In this document: positions 38,501 through 49,262 of the stretch, in pieces
Layout of the letters: each line of letters starts with the position of its first letter
How positions within the stretch are numbered: position 1 is the stretch's first letter
Assembly (NCBI GenBank): GCA_012064415.1
Contig: SSNU01000055.1
Location: forward strand, 992,001 to 1,056,000
Length of the DNA: 64,000 nt
Reading direction: 5' to 3'
Source: Gyrodactylus bullatarudis
Taxonomy: Eukaryota > Platyhelminthes > Monogenea > Gyrodactylidea > Gyrodactylidae
The notes under the pieces: model-generated
What the model was told of the DNA's origin: nothing
What the model saw: only the letters and a program-made list of their open reading frames with translations
Databases searched by the model: none
Translations under genes and position numbers: made by a program

Positions 38501-39281
38501 TGGCAAAGACAGCGTAATAGTACGGGCTCTTGAAACATTCCTTCCCGTCTCTTAAACACTCATGGAAGCATTTCAAGCTAAGCCGATTAATAAAAAGGAA
38601 GGTGTTAACTCACAAACTCTTTGAGGGTTCATTCTTCTCTTTTGGGACATCCTTGAGGAATAGGAAGAAGACACAACCAAAGAATGATATCACTACGTAC
38701 GGTATCATAATATAAATCCTGTTATTAGAGTCGATATCATCCAGTTGAGATAATATTAAAATGTGTATGACTCCACCGAATAAATGACTAATCGTAAAAT
38801 AAAGATTATAGAATTACTTGAGATCGAAAAGGACGTTGAAGATACTGAAATTCCTATAGACAGCCGAGGGCTGGGAGAATTTGGATATGTAAACCCCGTG
38901 GAGGGTCATCAGGATGGCTGTACCGCAGCCAACCAAAGCTGATGAAAGACAAATGGTCCATTGTAAAGGACTAATAAAGGATGCTATGTAAATCAAGATG
39001 GAGATTGAACCAGAGAGGAGGCCGAGCTTTATTGATATGAAATTGCTCAGGTATGGTACAATCAGGCTGAATATGCCCATGGTCAAACTCATGATGGATA
39101 GGCCGAGATAGCCGAGTCCATCGAAATTGCCATCCTCTGACTTTTCGAGAATTATCTCCGAGGCAATTGACGTACAATAGAAGGATAGGAATATGACCAT
39201 AAACCCACATCCGAGGATGATTATATTCTTGATGGAAGACAGTCTCTTGATAATCTCGGTCCATTTCAGCCTCATATCCAT
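35598..39281 (-). CDS. UNC93/MFSD11-like major facilitator membrane protein
   Basis: Six exons (39281-38818, 38787-38614, 38577-38318, 36181-36019, 35959-35815, 35783-35598) sum to 1392 nt, 463 residues with about 11-12 hydrophobic segments. The N-terminal half has the UNC93 pattern: NIIILGCGFMVIFLSFY, GLGYLGLSIMSLTMGIFSL, and GCGTAILMTLHGVYISKF, the counterpart of the family's G-x-G-A-x-L-W-x-x-Q-G-x-Y motif. A loop with KDVPKEKNEPSKS precedes a Cys-containing region (CFHECLRDGKECFKS). The second half restarts with six segments. UNC93-type proteins include channel regulators and trafficking factors as well as putative carriers, so no substrate is assigned. Introns 1, 2 and 5 are 30, 36 and 31 nt; intron 3 is 2.1 kb and contains a LINE remnant. 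An in-frame TTG lies upstream but ATG at 39281 is preferred. Confidence 0.85.
36337..37372 (-). mobile_element. 5'-truncated LINE (non-LTR retrotransposon) remnant
   Basis: On the minus strand, inside intron 3 of the UNC93-like gene, a frame is open for about 260 codons from around 37370 to 36583. It contains reverse-transcriptase landmarks: PEAFDKLPFN, SGVPQGSTIGPTLFN and the catalytic YADD (in VTYFKYADDIKIL). A single frameshift near 36590 leads into a C-terminal frame (IWMRRIASSAALYHKIPP, then CYNLRSSRG) that stops at about 36355. The 3' end carries short tandem TTTA units instead of a long poly(A). The 5' half, including the endonuclease region, is missing. Truncation and frameshift show it is dead. 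Confidence 0.88.
37428..37492. repeat. Fold-back family X, partial copy
   Basis: ACTAATACAAGCTAGACGAG, then AGAGAACAACGTTACAGTCA, matches the arms of family X (copies at 25241-25400 and 46050-46290). It lies just beyond the 5' break point of the LINE remnant. Confidence 0.5.
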
Positions 39282-39831
39282 GATTTGGTATTGTATTATT
39301 AGTATTAACAAAGAAAGATCAAGTTTTTTTGTCTTTTGTGTAACAATCAACTATTTATTCCAACAATCTATACTGCAAGGTTATGATTTTGGTTGGATCA
39401 TGAAGTGAATATATATGTATATAGAATAGATATTAAATTATTATTTATCACAAAAGAGTCAGAGAACTTGAAGCAAACGAGATTGCTTGTTTTTTCATCA
39501 ACAGGCCATCATGATATCATGTATGTGTTGTTTCAATTTTATTAAAATTCAATCAAAAACAATATTCTTTTATAAAAAAGAACTTGAATTAATCTGAATT
39601 AAATACAGAATTGACAGAATTTGAAAGAGCTATTGTTGACGTGGAGCAGAGAAATACAGTTGTATCGAAATCAGGATTAAAACATTTTTTCATAACCATT
39701 TTTACTATGCTAACCAATAGGAGGATGGCTTCAATCTGATTGGAGGAAATATCAATTAAATTAGAAGCAGTTTGTATATAGAATGTACAAAAATAGAGAT
39801 TTATTTATCATTGGAAAAATATATATTAATT
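39282..39831. other. Interval between the UNC93-like gene and RFWD3
   Basis: About 550 bp contain the promoter of the UNC93-like gene and the 3' UTR of RFWD3, with AATAAA on the minus strand near 39801-39806. Nothing else was seen. Confidence 0.5.
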
Positions 39832-41629
39832 TTATTTACAACTCTTGTTCCACTCGTAGATGAGTAAATCTTTCTTGGTGAGCAAGGCTAAATTTCGACC
39901 GGAAGAGTCTAAAGGGACAGCGTCAATGACGGGATTTGATTCGTAAATGGCCGGGTGATTGAACTGTTGAATTAAATCACCAGTATCACAACGCCATAGG
40001 AGGGCTGAATTGGTTCCCTGGTCACCGGATATTGCACAGACTTTTGCATCATCACCACGACAAAAGATTCTTGACTTGAAAATGGGTACATGTTGAGTGC
40101 CGCCGGTTAGGGAGTGAATCTGAGTGAAACTATTGGAGGTTGGACTATCAGCAAAGTATAGAAATCGATTGACCAAATGGCGTACTTTGGCATTTGATGC
40201 ACCACTTCTGTAGGAGTTGAGAAAGTGAATTTCATCATTAACCAGAACAGTTGACAGGGATACGAGACCGTTTTGGCTGGCAAGGCCGCGGTAGTTGAAT
40301 TTAGGCCATGATCCACAGACCTCTTCAAATAGTTCATCTTGATTATTTTGATTTTGGTCGTCAACGGAGGTATTCTCATCGGCGAATAGGTCTTCATTAT
40401 CGTCCAAAGTTTCCAATGAGTTTGTTGTAGTTTGACGTGAAGTTGCTGGACTAGGCAGAAAAGAACTGAGACTCGATGATGAAACTGAATTGTGGGAAGC
40501 AATTGTAGAGTTATTAGAACTGGATGCTTCGCGAGTAAACGAACAAATGTGATCTGACTCTCTGATATTACTGGATTTGTCAGCCTCGATGAAAGAAAAT
40601 CCGTTCAGTTGTCCGATCAAAATTCCACCCTGAAGAGTATTAAAATTATTTCGATGCGTTAGAATCATTGTCATGAATAAATTTACAAAATGTGAAGATA
40701 TTCTTTCAGTTCTCATAAGGTTGATTTCATTTGAAAAACATGCCTACAGATGTAGGACTACAGCCTATCAAAAAATTACATAGTGTCCAAGATTGATTTT
40801 ATACCCATCTCTTGACAAAGTATCAGCCAATCAAATTATAGAAGGCTCGTCTAACTAGCCAGAGAGACGAATAAAGAAGAAAATGATTCAACTAAACTAA
40901 CCTGAGTGAATGTAAAAGGCTTACTTATAAGAAATGGTTACGCAAGGTTAAATCTACTGAGAATTGATTTCTTATCAAGGAGATTTTGATCGTGAATAGT
41001 TGTAACGAAATTTACTTTTGAAACCAATCAGACCACGGTTTTATAATGAATGAAATAGATGAGCTACTCTAGCTCTCAAAGAGACGAGAAGAAAACCAAC
41101 TTGAAATAACCACTAAGAGATGAAATTCAAACCTACTCATTAGTAGGTGGGGGAGTAAATTTTTAAATAGGAGAGTTAATTCATCATTTCAAGTTATGAA
41201 TTACCTGGAAACCGTTTCCTTGTCTAGGAATATAGTTTAAGGAGTGTACAGCGCTGACCATGTGTTTGGCAGGATTAAAAGTATGCAATGGCTTGCTGGG
41301 TACGCGTAAATCAAATAACAGAATGGCACCAGTTGAGCAGCCAGCAAAGAAACCATCGGGTCCATCATCATTCCATGCAACACTCCAGACCTGAGTCGGA
41401 CATTCCATCGTTAGACCAATCTATTTTATTTTCGTAAATACATTGCTTTAATATAATTTTAATTTGGCTGATATTATTCGCATGGAAGAATTGTTAGGAC
41501 TATTTCGACTCTATTCTACAAATGCTACAATAAAGTCGGAGGAACGAAATAAAGTTTTGAGGTTTATAAAGCTCCAACTATTGTAGATAATCTTTGTAAG
41601 TATATGTGCTGAACTATTGCATTAGTTTC

Positions 41630-41661
<32 letters not shown>

Positions 41662-42607
41662 GAGATATCTATCAAGAACTAACCTGATCATTAGAAAGAT
41701 TTGTCAGTCTGACTTTTTTATCAGCTCCAGCTGTTATAACATAGGGAAGAGTTGGATCCTTTGGAAATGTCATGCCTCGAATCATTTCACTGTGGAGAGA
41801 TGTAAACTTGAACGACTTGAAGTCTTTGGCGATTTTTTTGATGCCCCAGGAATTGACCAGAGGGGAGGTTACATAATCTGTAACATACAACTGGTTATTG
41901 AAGGGTGAAATTCCAAGAGAGCGGTTCTTTGCTTCTGATGAAATGTTGTATTTACAGGCGACAATATACTTTCCTGAATAACCGTCCAATGTTCCTTGTG
42001 GTACAGTTTTGGCATTGCCAACCAATGCAGCCTTGAGTATATCTCTGGTTATATTGGAATTTTTAGATTCTAAAGCCTTCAACTGTTCTTTAATATGAAT
42101 GAATTCTGTATTTAAAGACTCATACTTTCCCCGAAGGTCATGATACTCGAGTTCAACGGTCTCTCTCAATTTTTTTTCATTCTCATAACTTTTTAGAGCT
42201 GCATCCCGTTCAATAGTATCAACAAGTTTGACATTAGAAAAGTAGAGGATACGAACTTGAAACATTCTAGTTTTTGCGTTACATTGGGGACAACTTGGAT
42301 TTCTGTCTTTAGACGAAATCCATCTTTTAATGCATTCCAAGCCAAAAATATGGCCACATTTGAGAGAAGCAGGTCTATGATCACCAGTAGTAGTGTAATC
42401 TTCAAGACAAATAGTACAAATCTAAAGAAAAATGTATAAAATAAAGCCTTACATCGCGTTCTGTTGAAGATTTATTTAAATTATCAGTTGGCTTTTCCTC
42501 TCCTTCTTCGTCATCACTGCCTTCTTCAACATGATCTACAATTTCCTATCGAGGATCATGATTAAAAACTATTTATTTACATAAACGTCATCATTATCTA
42601 CTTCCAT
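39832..42607 (-). CDS. RFWD3: E3 ubiquitin ligase RFWD3 homologue (RING, coiled coil, WD40)
   Basis: Five exons (42607-42581, 42545-42453, 42421-41684, 41420-41205, 40629-39832) sum to 1872 nt, 623 residues. The order is: an acidic N-terminus; a RING domain from residue 42 (CTIC, KCGHIFGLECI, CPQC); a predicted coiled coil (ENEKKLRETVELEYHDL onward); then a WD40 propeller with recognisable blades (SEMIRGMTFPKD, VITAGADKKVRL, QVWSVAWNDDGPDGFFAG, AKVCAISGDQGTNSALLW). A Ser/Thr/Asp-rich insert interrupts the propeller in the last exon. RFWD3 ubiquitinates RPA and RAD51 in interstrand-crosslink repair and stabilises p53 in vertebrates; the same nuclear role here is inferred. It is somewhat shorter than human RFWD3 (774 residues). 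Introns 1 and 2 are 35 and 31 nt. Confidence 0.9.
41632..41660. repeat. (AAT)n microsatellite
   Basis: About nine tandem AAT units lie in the RFWD3 intron between the coiled-coil exon and the next exon. Confidence 0.85.
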
Positions 42608-42936
42608 AATTCATCACTCGTTCAAAATTCAATCTGATTTCATTTTTAAATTTTACAACATTACCAACAAAATCAAAATTTCACAAAATCTTGATATTCT
42701 TTTAGTTAATAGTTGAACTTCAATTAGATAAGTAACAGTTTTTAAATTTTAAAATAGACCAGTTATTAAAGTATTTCTTTTGACTAAATACTATTCAGGG
42801 TTTAACCGTCTATTATTGAACTAGTCATATCAACTTGCTGAGTCAACAATGTTGACATCTATATTATTGAAAAGGGATACTGTGTAAAGGAAAATATATT
42901 AAGAATGATATTTTAAAAGTCTCCGTCCTTAGTAGG

Positions 42937-43329
42937 CTAAATCTGTTTTACATCGACTATAGCAGAATCTTGTTTAGATAGTCTTCTTGTTGAGTTCTCT
43001 AAAACCTCTATTTTTCTTATAATATCACTGTGAATATTTATTAACTCGGGTATGATTGTGGAATGCGGTGTAACCTTGTTCAGGCGTCCTTTCAACGCAT
43101 AATCAACAATAGTTTCAGCTTCTTCCTCCATAAGAGTTTGTAATAGGAGACATTCTGCACTCAACGGATCGTAGGCAATTACTCTGTCCATTAAAATGTA
43201 TTCACCGTTGTCTAATACTCCCCTGAATCTTCCGACAATTTTCAATATTTTATCTGTGAAAACAGTTACTTTTAAATAAGGATCCTTATCAATAGGTTTT
43301 GAGAGTAATGAGCTGTTAATTCCTTTCAT
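42937..43329 (-). CDS. Small uncharacterised protein, possibly Sm-like
   Basis: A single exon encodes 130 residues (ATG at 43329, TAA at 42937). Residues about 17-60 (DPYLKVTVFTDK, GRFRGVLDNGEYILMDRVIA, DPLSAECLLLQTL) suggest a small beta-barrel such as an Sm/LSm fold, and the DPLSAECLLL segment recalls the Gemin6 type. This is a weak similarity by eye. The C-terminal half is charged and probably helical. It is 329 bp upstream of RFWD3 on the same strand and 140 bp downstream of the unrecognised multi-exon gene. Coding status is supported by length, ATG context and lack of overlap with other genes. Confidence 0.6.
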   Translation of the reverse strand: MKGINSSLLSKPIDKDPYLKVTVFTDKILKIVGRFRGVLDNGEYILMDRVIAYDPLSAECLLLQTLMEEEAETIVDYALKGRLNKVTPHSTIIPELINIHSDIIRKIEVLENSTRRLSKQDSAIVDVKQI

Positions 43330-43469
43330 GACGAAACGCTAAGCTACTTCATAAATTATAGACGATTTCAAGTTCTTCTTGTCTCAAGCTTTAAGTGTTT
43401 AAATAAAGGGGTGGGTTAATTTAAAAAACAACCAATTAAATCGTGACAAATTTATTTGATTCTGATTGG

Positions 43470-46400
43470 TTAGATAAAATAATTCTTAATAAAGCTATAG
43501 TCATCAGTGGGATTATAGTTTATTTCCTCATTCAGGCGATATTCATTCATTTTCATTGGAAAATTGTTCATCATCAGTGGCCTATCCTACAAGATCCGCA
43601 TTAGATTACACATTAAAGTTGGCTTACGTGTAGATCAGAGTTCTTCCATTTCGATTCGGCCCTCATAATGTTTCCCTTGCTAATGTCTTCAATGAGAGAT
43701 TTCACAAATGGATACCTCCCGAGAACTTCGGTTTTCTGGACAACAAGTTAATGCTTCTACTCACTTGGCTATCTGGACAATCCCGGAGGAATATTTCCCT
43801 GAGGACATTCGCCAGTTGTGAGTAATCATTTACTTTGGCCTCACTCAGGTCCCCTTGATTAAGATGCAACTTTAACGAGCTGAAATCGTCAATCTTAAAT
43901 TTGAAATTTTTCATTCGGCCCATCTGACGGCCAAATTTGACTTACAAACAACTCTTTGTTTATCGAAATGGCTATGCAGTCCAGAGTGAAGGTGAACGTG
44001 ATCGAATTCTTGTGGAGAATGTTGAGAATCTTGTTGAAATGGGCAATGCTGGTGCAGTAGAACTCTTGACTGTAAATGAAACAAAAAAAACCTGAAATGG
44101 CGTATAAAATACAAGAGGTACAGAATCAAATATAGAAAAACTAACAAAATTAAATGTTCCTCACGATGCCCGGTACAGAGTAATGCTGGAAATAAATGAG
44201 CACTTGAAACTTCACTAGATACGTGATTTATTCCAAGCTCTAAATTCAAAATTTAAGCATTGCACTGCCCTTATTCTTGGTATAACAAAGTAGAATGAAA
44301 GCCAAAGGGATCAAAAGAGTTCAATATAGAATCCTCGCCTGGTACTATGATAGACAATATGCCTCAAGTGCATCCTATCTGGCTGAGAGGGGTATTTTGC
44401 CTCCCTAATTCTTGATAGCAACTAAACATTGAACAAGATGAATGTACTAGGAACGAAAGAAAATGCTCAATACTCTTAAGCAAAATCCCCTCGACAAATT
44501 CACAGTTCGAATTCTAATTGAAATCTACGTAGCTTGAGAAGATTAGTTCACTAATCTCTATCTAATAGAGACACGGAAAAAGTTCAGTGAGTGTGGAAAA
44601 TTTAATTAGTCAAAGATTGAATCTTATTTTTGGCTCGGCTTTGAGCCACAAGCCATTTATTGAGGACTCCTATTCTATTATTCAAACTATGGAAAAGTGC
44701 TCATATTATTTCTTATATGAAAAAATGTACCTTGAATACATTTAGGATTCTTCAAAAATTTAAATTAGTGAAAAAACAGGGACTTTATTTACACTAAATG
44801 TACCTTTTTTAAAGCTTCATCAGCAAGGTTACTTTCAAAATGAAATTATATATAAAATCATTTAGAATAATAACATTAAAAATACTAGAATAAAAAAAAG
44901 AAATAAGTTCCATAAAAAAGGAGAGAATGCAAGCCCAACATTAGTAACGAAAATGAAGAGAAAAGGGTGAAAAAGCTCACATAGACCAGGGTAGTATGGT
45001 TCTATTGAACATTTTGTTGATTTCACGGTGTAAGAGGGAATCCATCTGAGGGATCAAACATTATTTTTTCAAGATCTATTCAATTCTATTACATTGACAT
45101 AAACTCTAGCCTTATTTACAATGATCATCAAGAGAGAAAATTCAAAAAGCCCACTAACCTCAGTTCTGTTTGACTCTTGAGAAATGTCCTCAATGGCATT
45201 TTGCGGATTCTCCGACTGACGAGGATCAAATTATCCATTGACTTTTGTAGGCATAGTGAACCTATAGATTAAAACTTACAAACTTGACACAGATGATCTT
45301 CTTGACAAAATGTTCATTTAGAGCCACGCGAATTCGATATTCATTGTAGAGGAGTAGAACAGATTCATCTTCGATAATCTGTAGGAGAAGAAATAAAATT
45401 TTTAGTGTAGATTTGGTAAAAACCAAAAGTTTGACAGTATCAACAGAGAGAGATTTTTAAAAATACCCAAGATGGAACAAATACTGCCCAAAAATTCTAA
45501 CTAATTAAAAGGTTCTTAGTTAACAATGTAAGTCAAAGCTAAATGGATGATTCAATAAACTGCAGTTATTTGTGAGGAGGAGAAAATTTTGACCTTGAGA
45601 ATTCAGGAAGATTGTCAAAGCCAAACGAGCTCGCTGATCTTGACTTGGTTGACCAGTTAAAAATTGATGCAATTTCGGAACTTTATCAGAGTAAAAATTA
45701 GAAGTACAATACATTAATGTGTATTAGCATTCTGAACCCTTTGCACCCATTCAGATAGAGCCAATAAGAGGAACCAAATATTTTCATGTTACTGAAATTC
45801 TATTGGATTATATTTTGTTAACTAATCAGAGTCCTGGGATTCTATCATTTTTATTCGTTAAACGATTTTTCATTTGAAAGGGTTCAATGGGTTCAGAACC
45901 CTAATGTGTATAGAACATCCAGAAAAAGAATAGATTCTGGTTCATCTAAATCAAGCTCCCTTCTTTTGCCGAGAACCTTCATTGTTGAAAAAGTTTCTAA
46001 AAACATAATATAACTGGGTCCAACAGCATAATTTTTCAGTATTTTGGCTATCGTGTTGTTCCCTTGTTACCTGACTATGTAGTCTAAATGATTTTTATTC
46101 TAATCTTGATTTTTCCTTTCAAGGAATGAATTTTAGTATAAGTGTTAAAACTCTAGACTCTTTTCTTTTTCTACAGATAGATCAATACAAGCCAGGCGAG
46201 AAGACAACAAAGTCAGGTAGCTAACGAACAATCAAAGCCGAACAGGTCTCTTGAGAACTATTTGGTTCAAAATTATAGTCTAGCTTTTCGGGGTAAACCC
46301 ACAAAAACAGCTTTTTTGATCGAATTCTAATTTAGAATACAACAACTTACTGATTTTAGATCATAATAGGCCAATTCATAGGCTTTTTGTCCAGATATAC

Positions 46401-47600
46401 CAATCAGTACGTTATCTGCTAAGTTATCTTCCTTGTACAACTTTAGGGTGTAGTATTCAACCTTTAGCGAATTCTTAAGGCTATGCTTTAGTTTCTCAAG
46501 TGAAAAAAAAATAAGTAAATTTTCGATTATTACACATAAAAGAAACTTGGTGATGTAACCATTCGAGTCTGCGGTCTAAAATTATTATTTTTTCTACTCT
46601 ATTACGTAATTTCATTGGTCCTCTTTTTGAATATATGATTTGTACATCAGAAATACATCAGGCTTAGGTTTTAATCATAATTGTGAACGTACATAGTAAA
46701 TAATAATGATTACTTATTTTATGAGCTTTAATTATATTCACCTACTCCCCCATTTCATGCTAATTGGAGTAACCTCTTACTATGTACGTTCACAATTATG
46801 ATTAAAACCTAAACCTGATGTACAAGTCATATATTCAAAAAGAGGACCAATGAAATTACGTAATAGAGTAGAAAAAAATGATAAATGTGACATGTAACAA
46901 GCTGATCAGTATGTCCGAAATAGAGCTCATTCTTGTGAAAATCTTGGACTTCCCTCTTTTCCAATGTGATATCTTTCGCCCAGCTGAACAATCAAATTAG
47001 TATCCACTTTGTAAAATTATTACTTTTATCTCAAAATCATAAAAATGTAAAGACTCCAACTGATCCTGAAACTTGTGTAGGCTGCAATTACTTGATGCTG
47101 GATTCATGTTTAATTTCACCCTAACCCATTTCAAAATTTCTGTGTCCTGTATTTCAATTGATGTATTATCGATAAATTTGCTTAATTTATAGTTACCTCC
47201 GCGCCCACAAGACTTACTGAATTAAAGTTTTGCTATACATTCAAAATGAAAAGAGATGTTTGCTAGCCTTACATGAGCGATTGCCAGCTTGATTGATTGG
47301 TGAGTTAATGGAAAATCATTTAAAAGTGTCTAACCTTGTTCTGGAGGACATTGTTGCTTCTGAAGTTCTTCTTTGATGTGGTCGACTCCATTTTGGAGAA
47401 TCTTTCAATCTTGCAATAAATACCAATAAATTCATTTCCCATGTTGAGGAGTAACTTACAGGCTGGTCATTTTCATTCAAGATGGAGATTGTCTACAAAA
47501 ATGGATATAACCCGATAATTTACCAGGAGATGTTTTGAACGTATTTCCTCCTCTGCCTTGTCCTCTGAATAGGACGGAGATTTGAAAAAAGAGTTTGGGT
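43470..47600 (-). CDS. Unrecognised multi-exon gene with ultrashort introns
   Basis: At least fourteen exons, in order: about 47600-47524 (5' end not resolved), 47492-47460, 47409-47335, 47287-47273, 47232-47197, 47146-47008, 46972-46899, 46494-46351, 45378-45280, 45241-45159, 44069-43946, 43923-43765, 43735-43628 and 43586-43470. From the second exon on they give 1206 nt, exactly 402 codons including TAA. Intron lengths include 22, 29, 31, 35, 38, 40 and 41 nt; two others are near 1 kb and one hosts a MITE. The protein is mixed alpha/beta, moderately hydrophobic, with no signal peptide or membrane segment. Representative stretches are KVEYYTLKLYKED, LLLYNEYRIRVALNE, HFNKILNILHKNSITFTFTL and RYPFVKSLIEDISKGN. 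I do not recognise a family. The initiator ATG, the exon 4 micro-exon (15 nt) and the weak donor at 46898 are the least certain points. Confidence 0.6.
44070..45158 (-). other. 1.1-kb intron of the unrecognised gene
   Basis: AT-rich intron with no conserved feature found. A short coding-like stretch near 44300-44410 is open in two frames but has no start or splice context. Confidence 0.4.
46050..46290. repeat. Fold-back family X, copy 3
   Basis: The arms GTTGTTCCCTTGTTACCTGACTATG (about 46054) and GTCAGGTAGCTAACGAACAA (about 46212) are inverted copies. The sequence to their right (GCCGAACAG, then TTGGTTCA) matches copy 1 at 25361-25400. It sits in an intron of the unrecognised gene. Confidence 0.65.
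46584..46880. mobile_element. MITE-like long inverted repeat
   Basis: The arms 46584-46699 and 46777-46880 are reverse complements over about 105 bp (shared TTTCTACTCTATTACGTAAT, TATGTACGTTCACAATTATG). The loop is about 77 bp. The right arm ends within roughly 20 bp of the exon border at 46899, so the insertion nearly abuts a splice donor. Confidence 0.82.
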
Positions 47601-48121
47601 AATCCCTTCTCGCCAGAGGCCGACAACAAATCTTCAAGGGACCTTCTTCAAGTAAAGAACTTACATTGGCAAAGTAAAACTGGGGGTGTAAAATTCAGAA
47701 ATTTAGCGAGTTACCCTAATCCAGGTGGTGAAACTTATTTTGTACTGGAGAAGAATATATTTTTTCTTTGGACAATAAATTTTCTTACAGATTTTTCCAA
47801 ATTATTTCTACTCCTTAAAGAGTGGTTCATTTTTGCTAGATTCAATGAAATAGAATTAATTTTTCTTCAATTTTCTTCACCTCTTTTGCGAAGATATACT
47901 GATTCTGTGCTATTGGTTCATCTCTCAAGTTGAGCTGGACCAATGAAAAGTCGAGAAAAAAAGACCAATCAAAAGAAGAAGAATATAATTTATAGTGATT
48001 ATTAGCAAAAATACATGAAACTTGTTAAATATAAAAATAATTAGTTTTGAGTTTTGATGAAACTATACAAACCTTAAATGAAAATCAATTTCAGCTACAA
48101 TTTAAAAAATCTGTACTGTAC
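47601..48121. other. Interval upstream of the unrecognised gene
   Basis: About 520 bp that must include the 5' end of the unrecognised gene and the 3' UTR of the PEHE gene. A 112-codon plus-strand frame (47595-47933) overlaps the first coding exon on the other strand and shows no family features. Nothing else was seen. Confidence 0.4.
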
Positions 48122-49093
48122 TTATCCTCGGGAACAGTTATCAATAATTTCGTATTTGGAAGGGATGTTTTTCATTCGTAACGAACGTTTAAGATAGTCC
48201 AGAGAGAAACCACAGGATTTGGGATATTTAAATTTCGATCCAAAGGCAATGACTGGCACTTTATGGCAAATATTAATTCGATTAGCCTTGCTAGGACTCA
48301 AAGTCAACAGAGTAGGAATCATGTCAGGGTTGAATTGGGAATTTTCTTGGGCCTTGCGTTTTCTATTTTCCTTTAGAGCCATTTCAGCAAGACGCTCCTG
48401 GTGGAGTAACAATTGCAATGAACGCCTTTCCATTCTTATTTCTTCGATTTCATGACGAGAATGTCTAGTCTGGTAAGCTTCATCAGAAGAATCTTCTTTT
48501 GAAACAAGCCTACGATTCCAGTATTTCGCTTTGAGCTCTTCGTCTGAGAGGTATGACCATTGGGGAATTTCAATTTCTGCCTGTCTCTGGAATGATTCCC
48601 GGTGCTCAAGCTTTGTTATATTCAAGTTGAAATTAGAATCATCTTGAAAGTTTGTGTGATTGAACGAAGAAGTATTCAGCATAAGTTGAGGTACGGGATA
48701 TTCAGTTTCAAGGAATTCTGTTGCCTTGGGGACAGAAATAGGTGCTTTAATCTCGAATTTAGGATTTTTTGGTTTAATTCCAAAGGAGGAGCGAGTCCTG
48801 ATTTTGGACAATTCACTAGACTCATCTGGCTTTGCAAGATTTCTTGTGCGCTTGGCATTGAATTTAAAATTTTCCTTTGTTTGTAAATAATTTTGACGGG
48901 AAGGATGAGATGTGGATTTCCTGTTAACTGCTGTGTGTTGTGAATTTCTCTCTTTAAGGAAATTTTTTTTATTCATTCGATTAATATCCTAAATTAAGAA
49001 TGTTAACTAATTGGAACTTACCAGAGGAGCCAAGCTATTTCCATTTTCTGGGAGTGCTTTGAGCTTTACTCTTTTATTTTCCGTAATAGGCAT
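48122..49093 (-). CDS. PEHE-domain protein, MSL1-like
   Basis: Two exons (49093-49022, 48988-48122) separated by a 33-nt intron encode 312 residues. The N-terminal half is polar and basic. Residues about 165-278 match the PEHE domain: IEIPQW, then DSSDEAYQTRHSRHEIEEIR, a basic helix (LAEMALKENRKRKA), NPDMIPTLLTLSP and VPVIAFGSKF. In MSL1 and KANSL1 this domain binds the acetyltransferase MOF/KAT8. The uninterrupted spacing to VIAFG resembles MSL1 more than KANSL1. Compared with fly or human MSL1 the protein is short and I see no clear N-terminal coiled coil that would bind MSL2. Role: probable scaffold of an H4K16 acetyltransferase complex in the nucleus, inferred from the domain. Divergent from the MBOAT gene. 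Confidence 0.82.
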
Positions 49094-49262
49094 TAAAAAA
49101 TTAGATCAATTGTCCCTCTTGAGTTAGTTTTTTACCATTTATAAAATTGACCTCAATTTTTCGCAATCGAATCAGGCGCTCAACAAAAGAGTAAACTAGC
49201 TAATACAACACATAGTTGTCTTTTACTCACAATTAAATTTAAAAATTTCCCAAAATTAAAAA
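49094..49262. promoter_or_regulatory. Bidirectional promoter interval
   Basis: The start codons of the PEHE gene (minus) and the MBOAT gene (plus) are 169 bp apart. The interval is AT-rich without an obvious TATA box and must contain both promoters unless distant non-coding exons exist. Confidence 0.5.

Noticed and set aside
39282..39350. N-terminal extension of the UNC93-like protein from a TTG codon
   Set aside because: An ATG at 39281 is available at the start of the conserved region; non-ATG initiation is not needed.
42937..43329. Firm Gemin6 assignment for the small gene
   Set aside because: The resemblance rests on one short segment seen by eye; left as possible Sm-like only.
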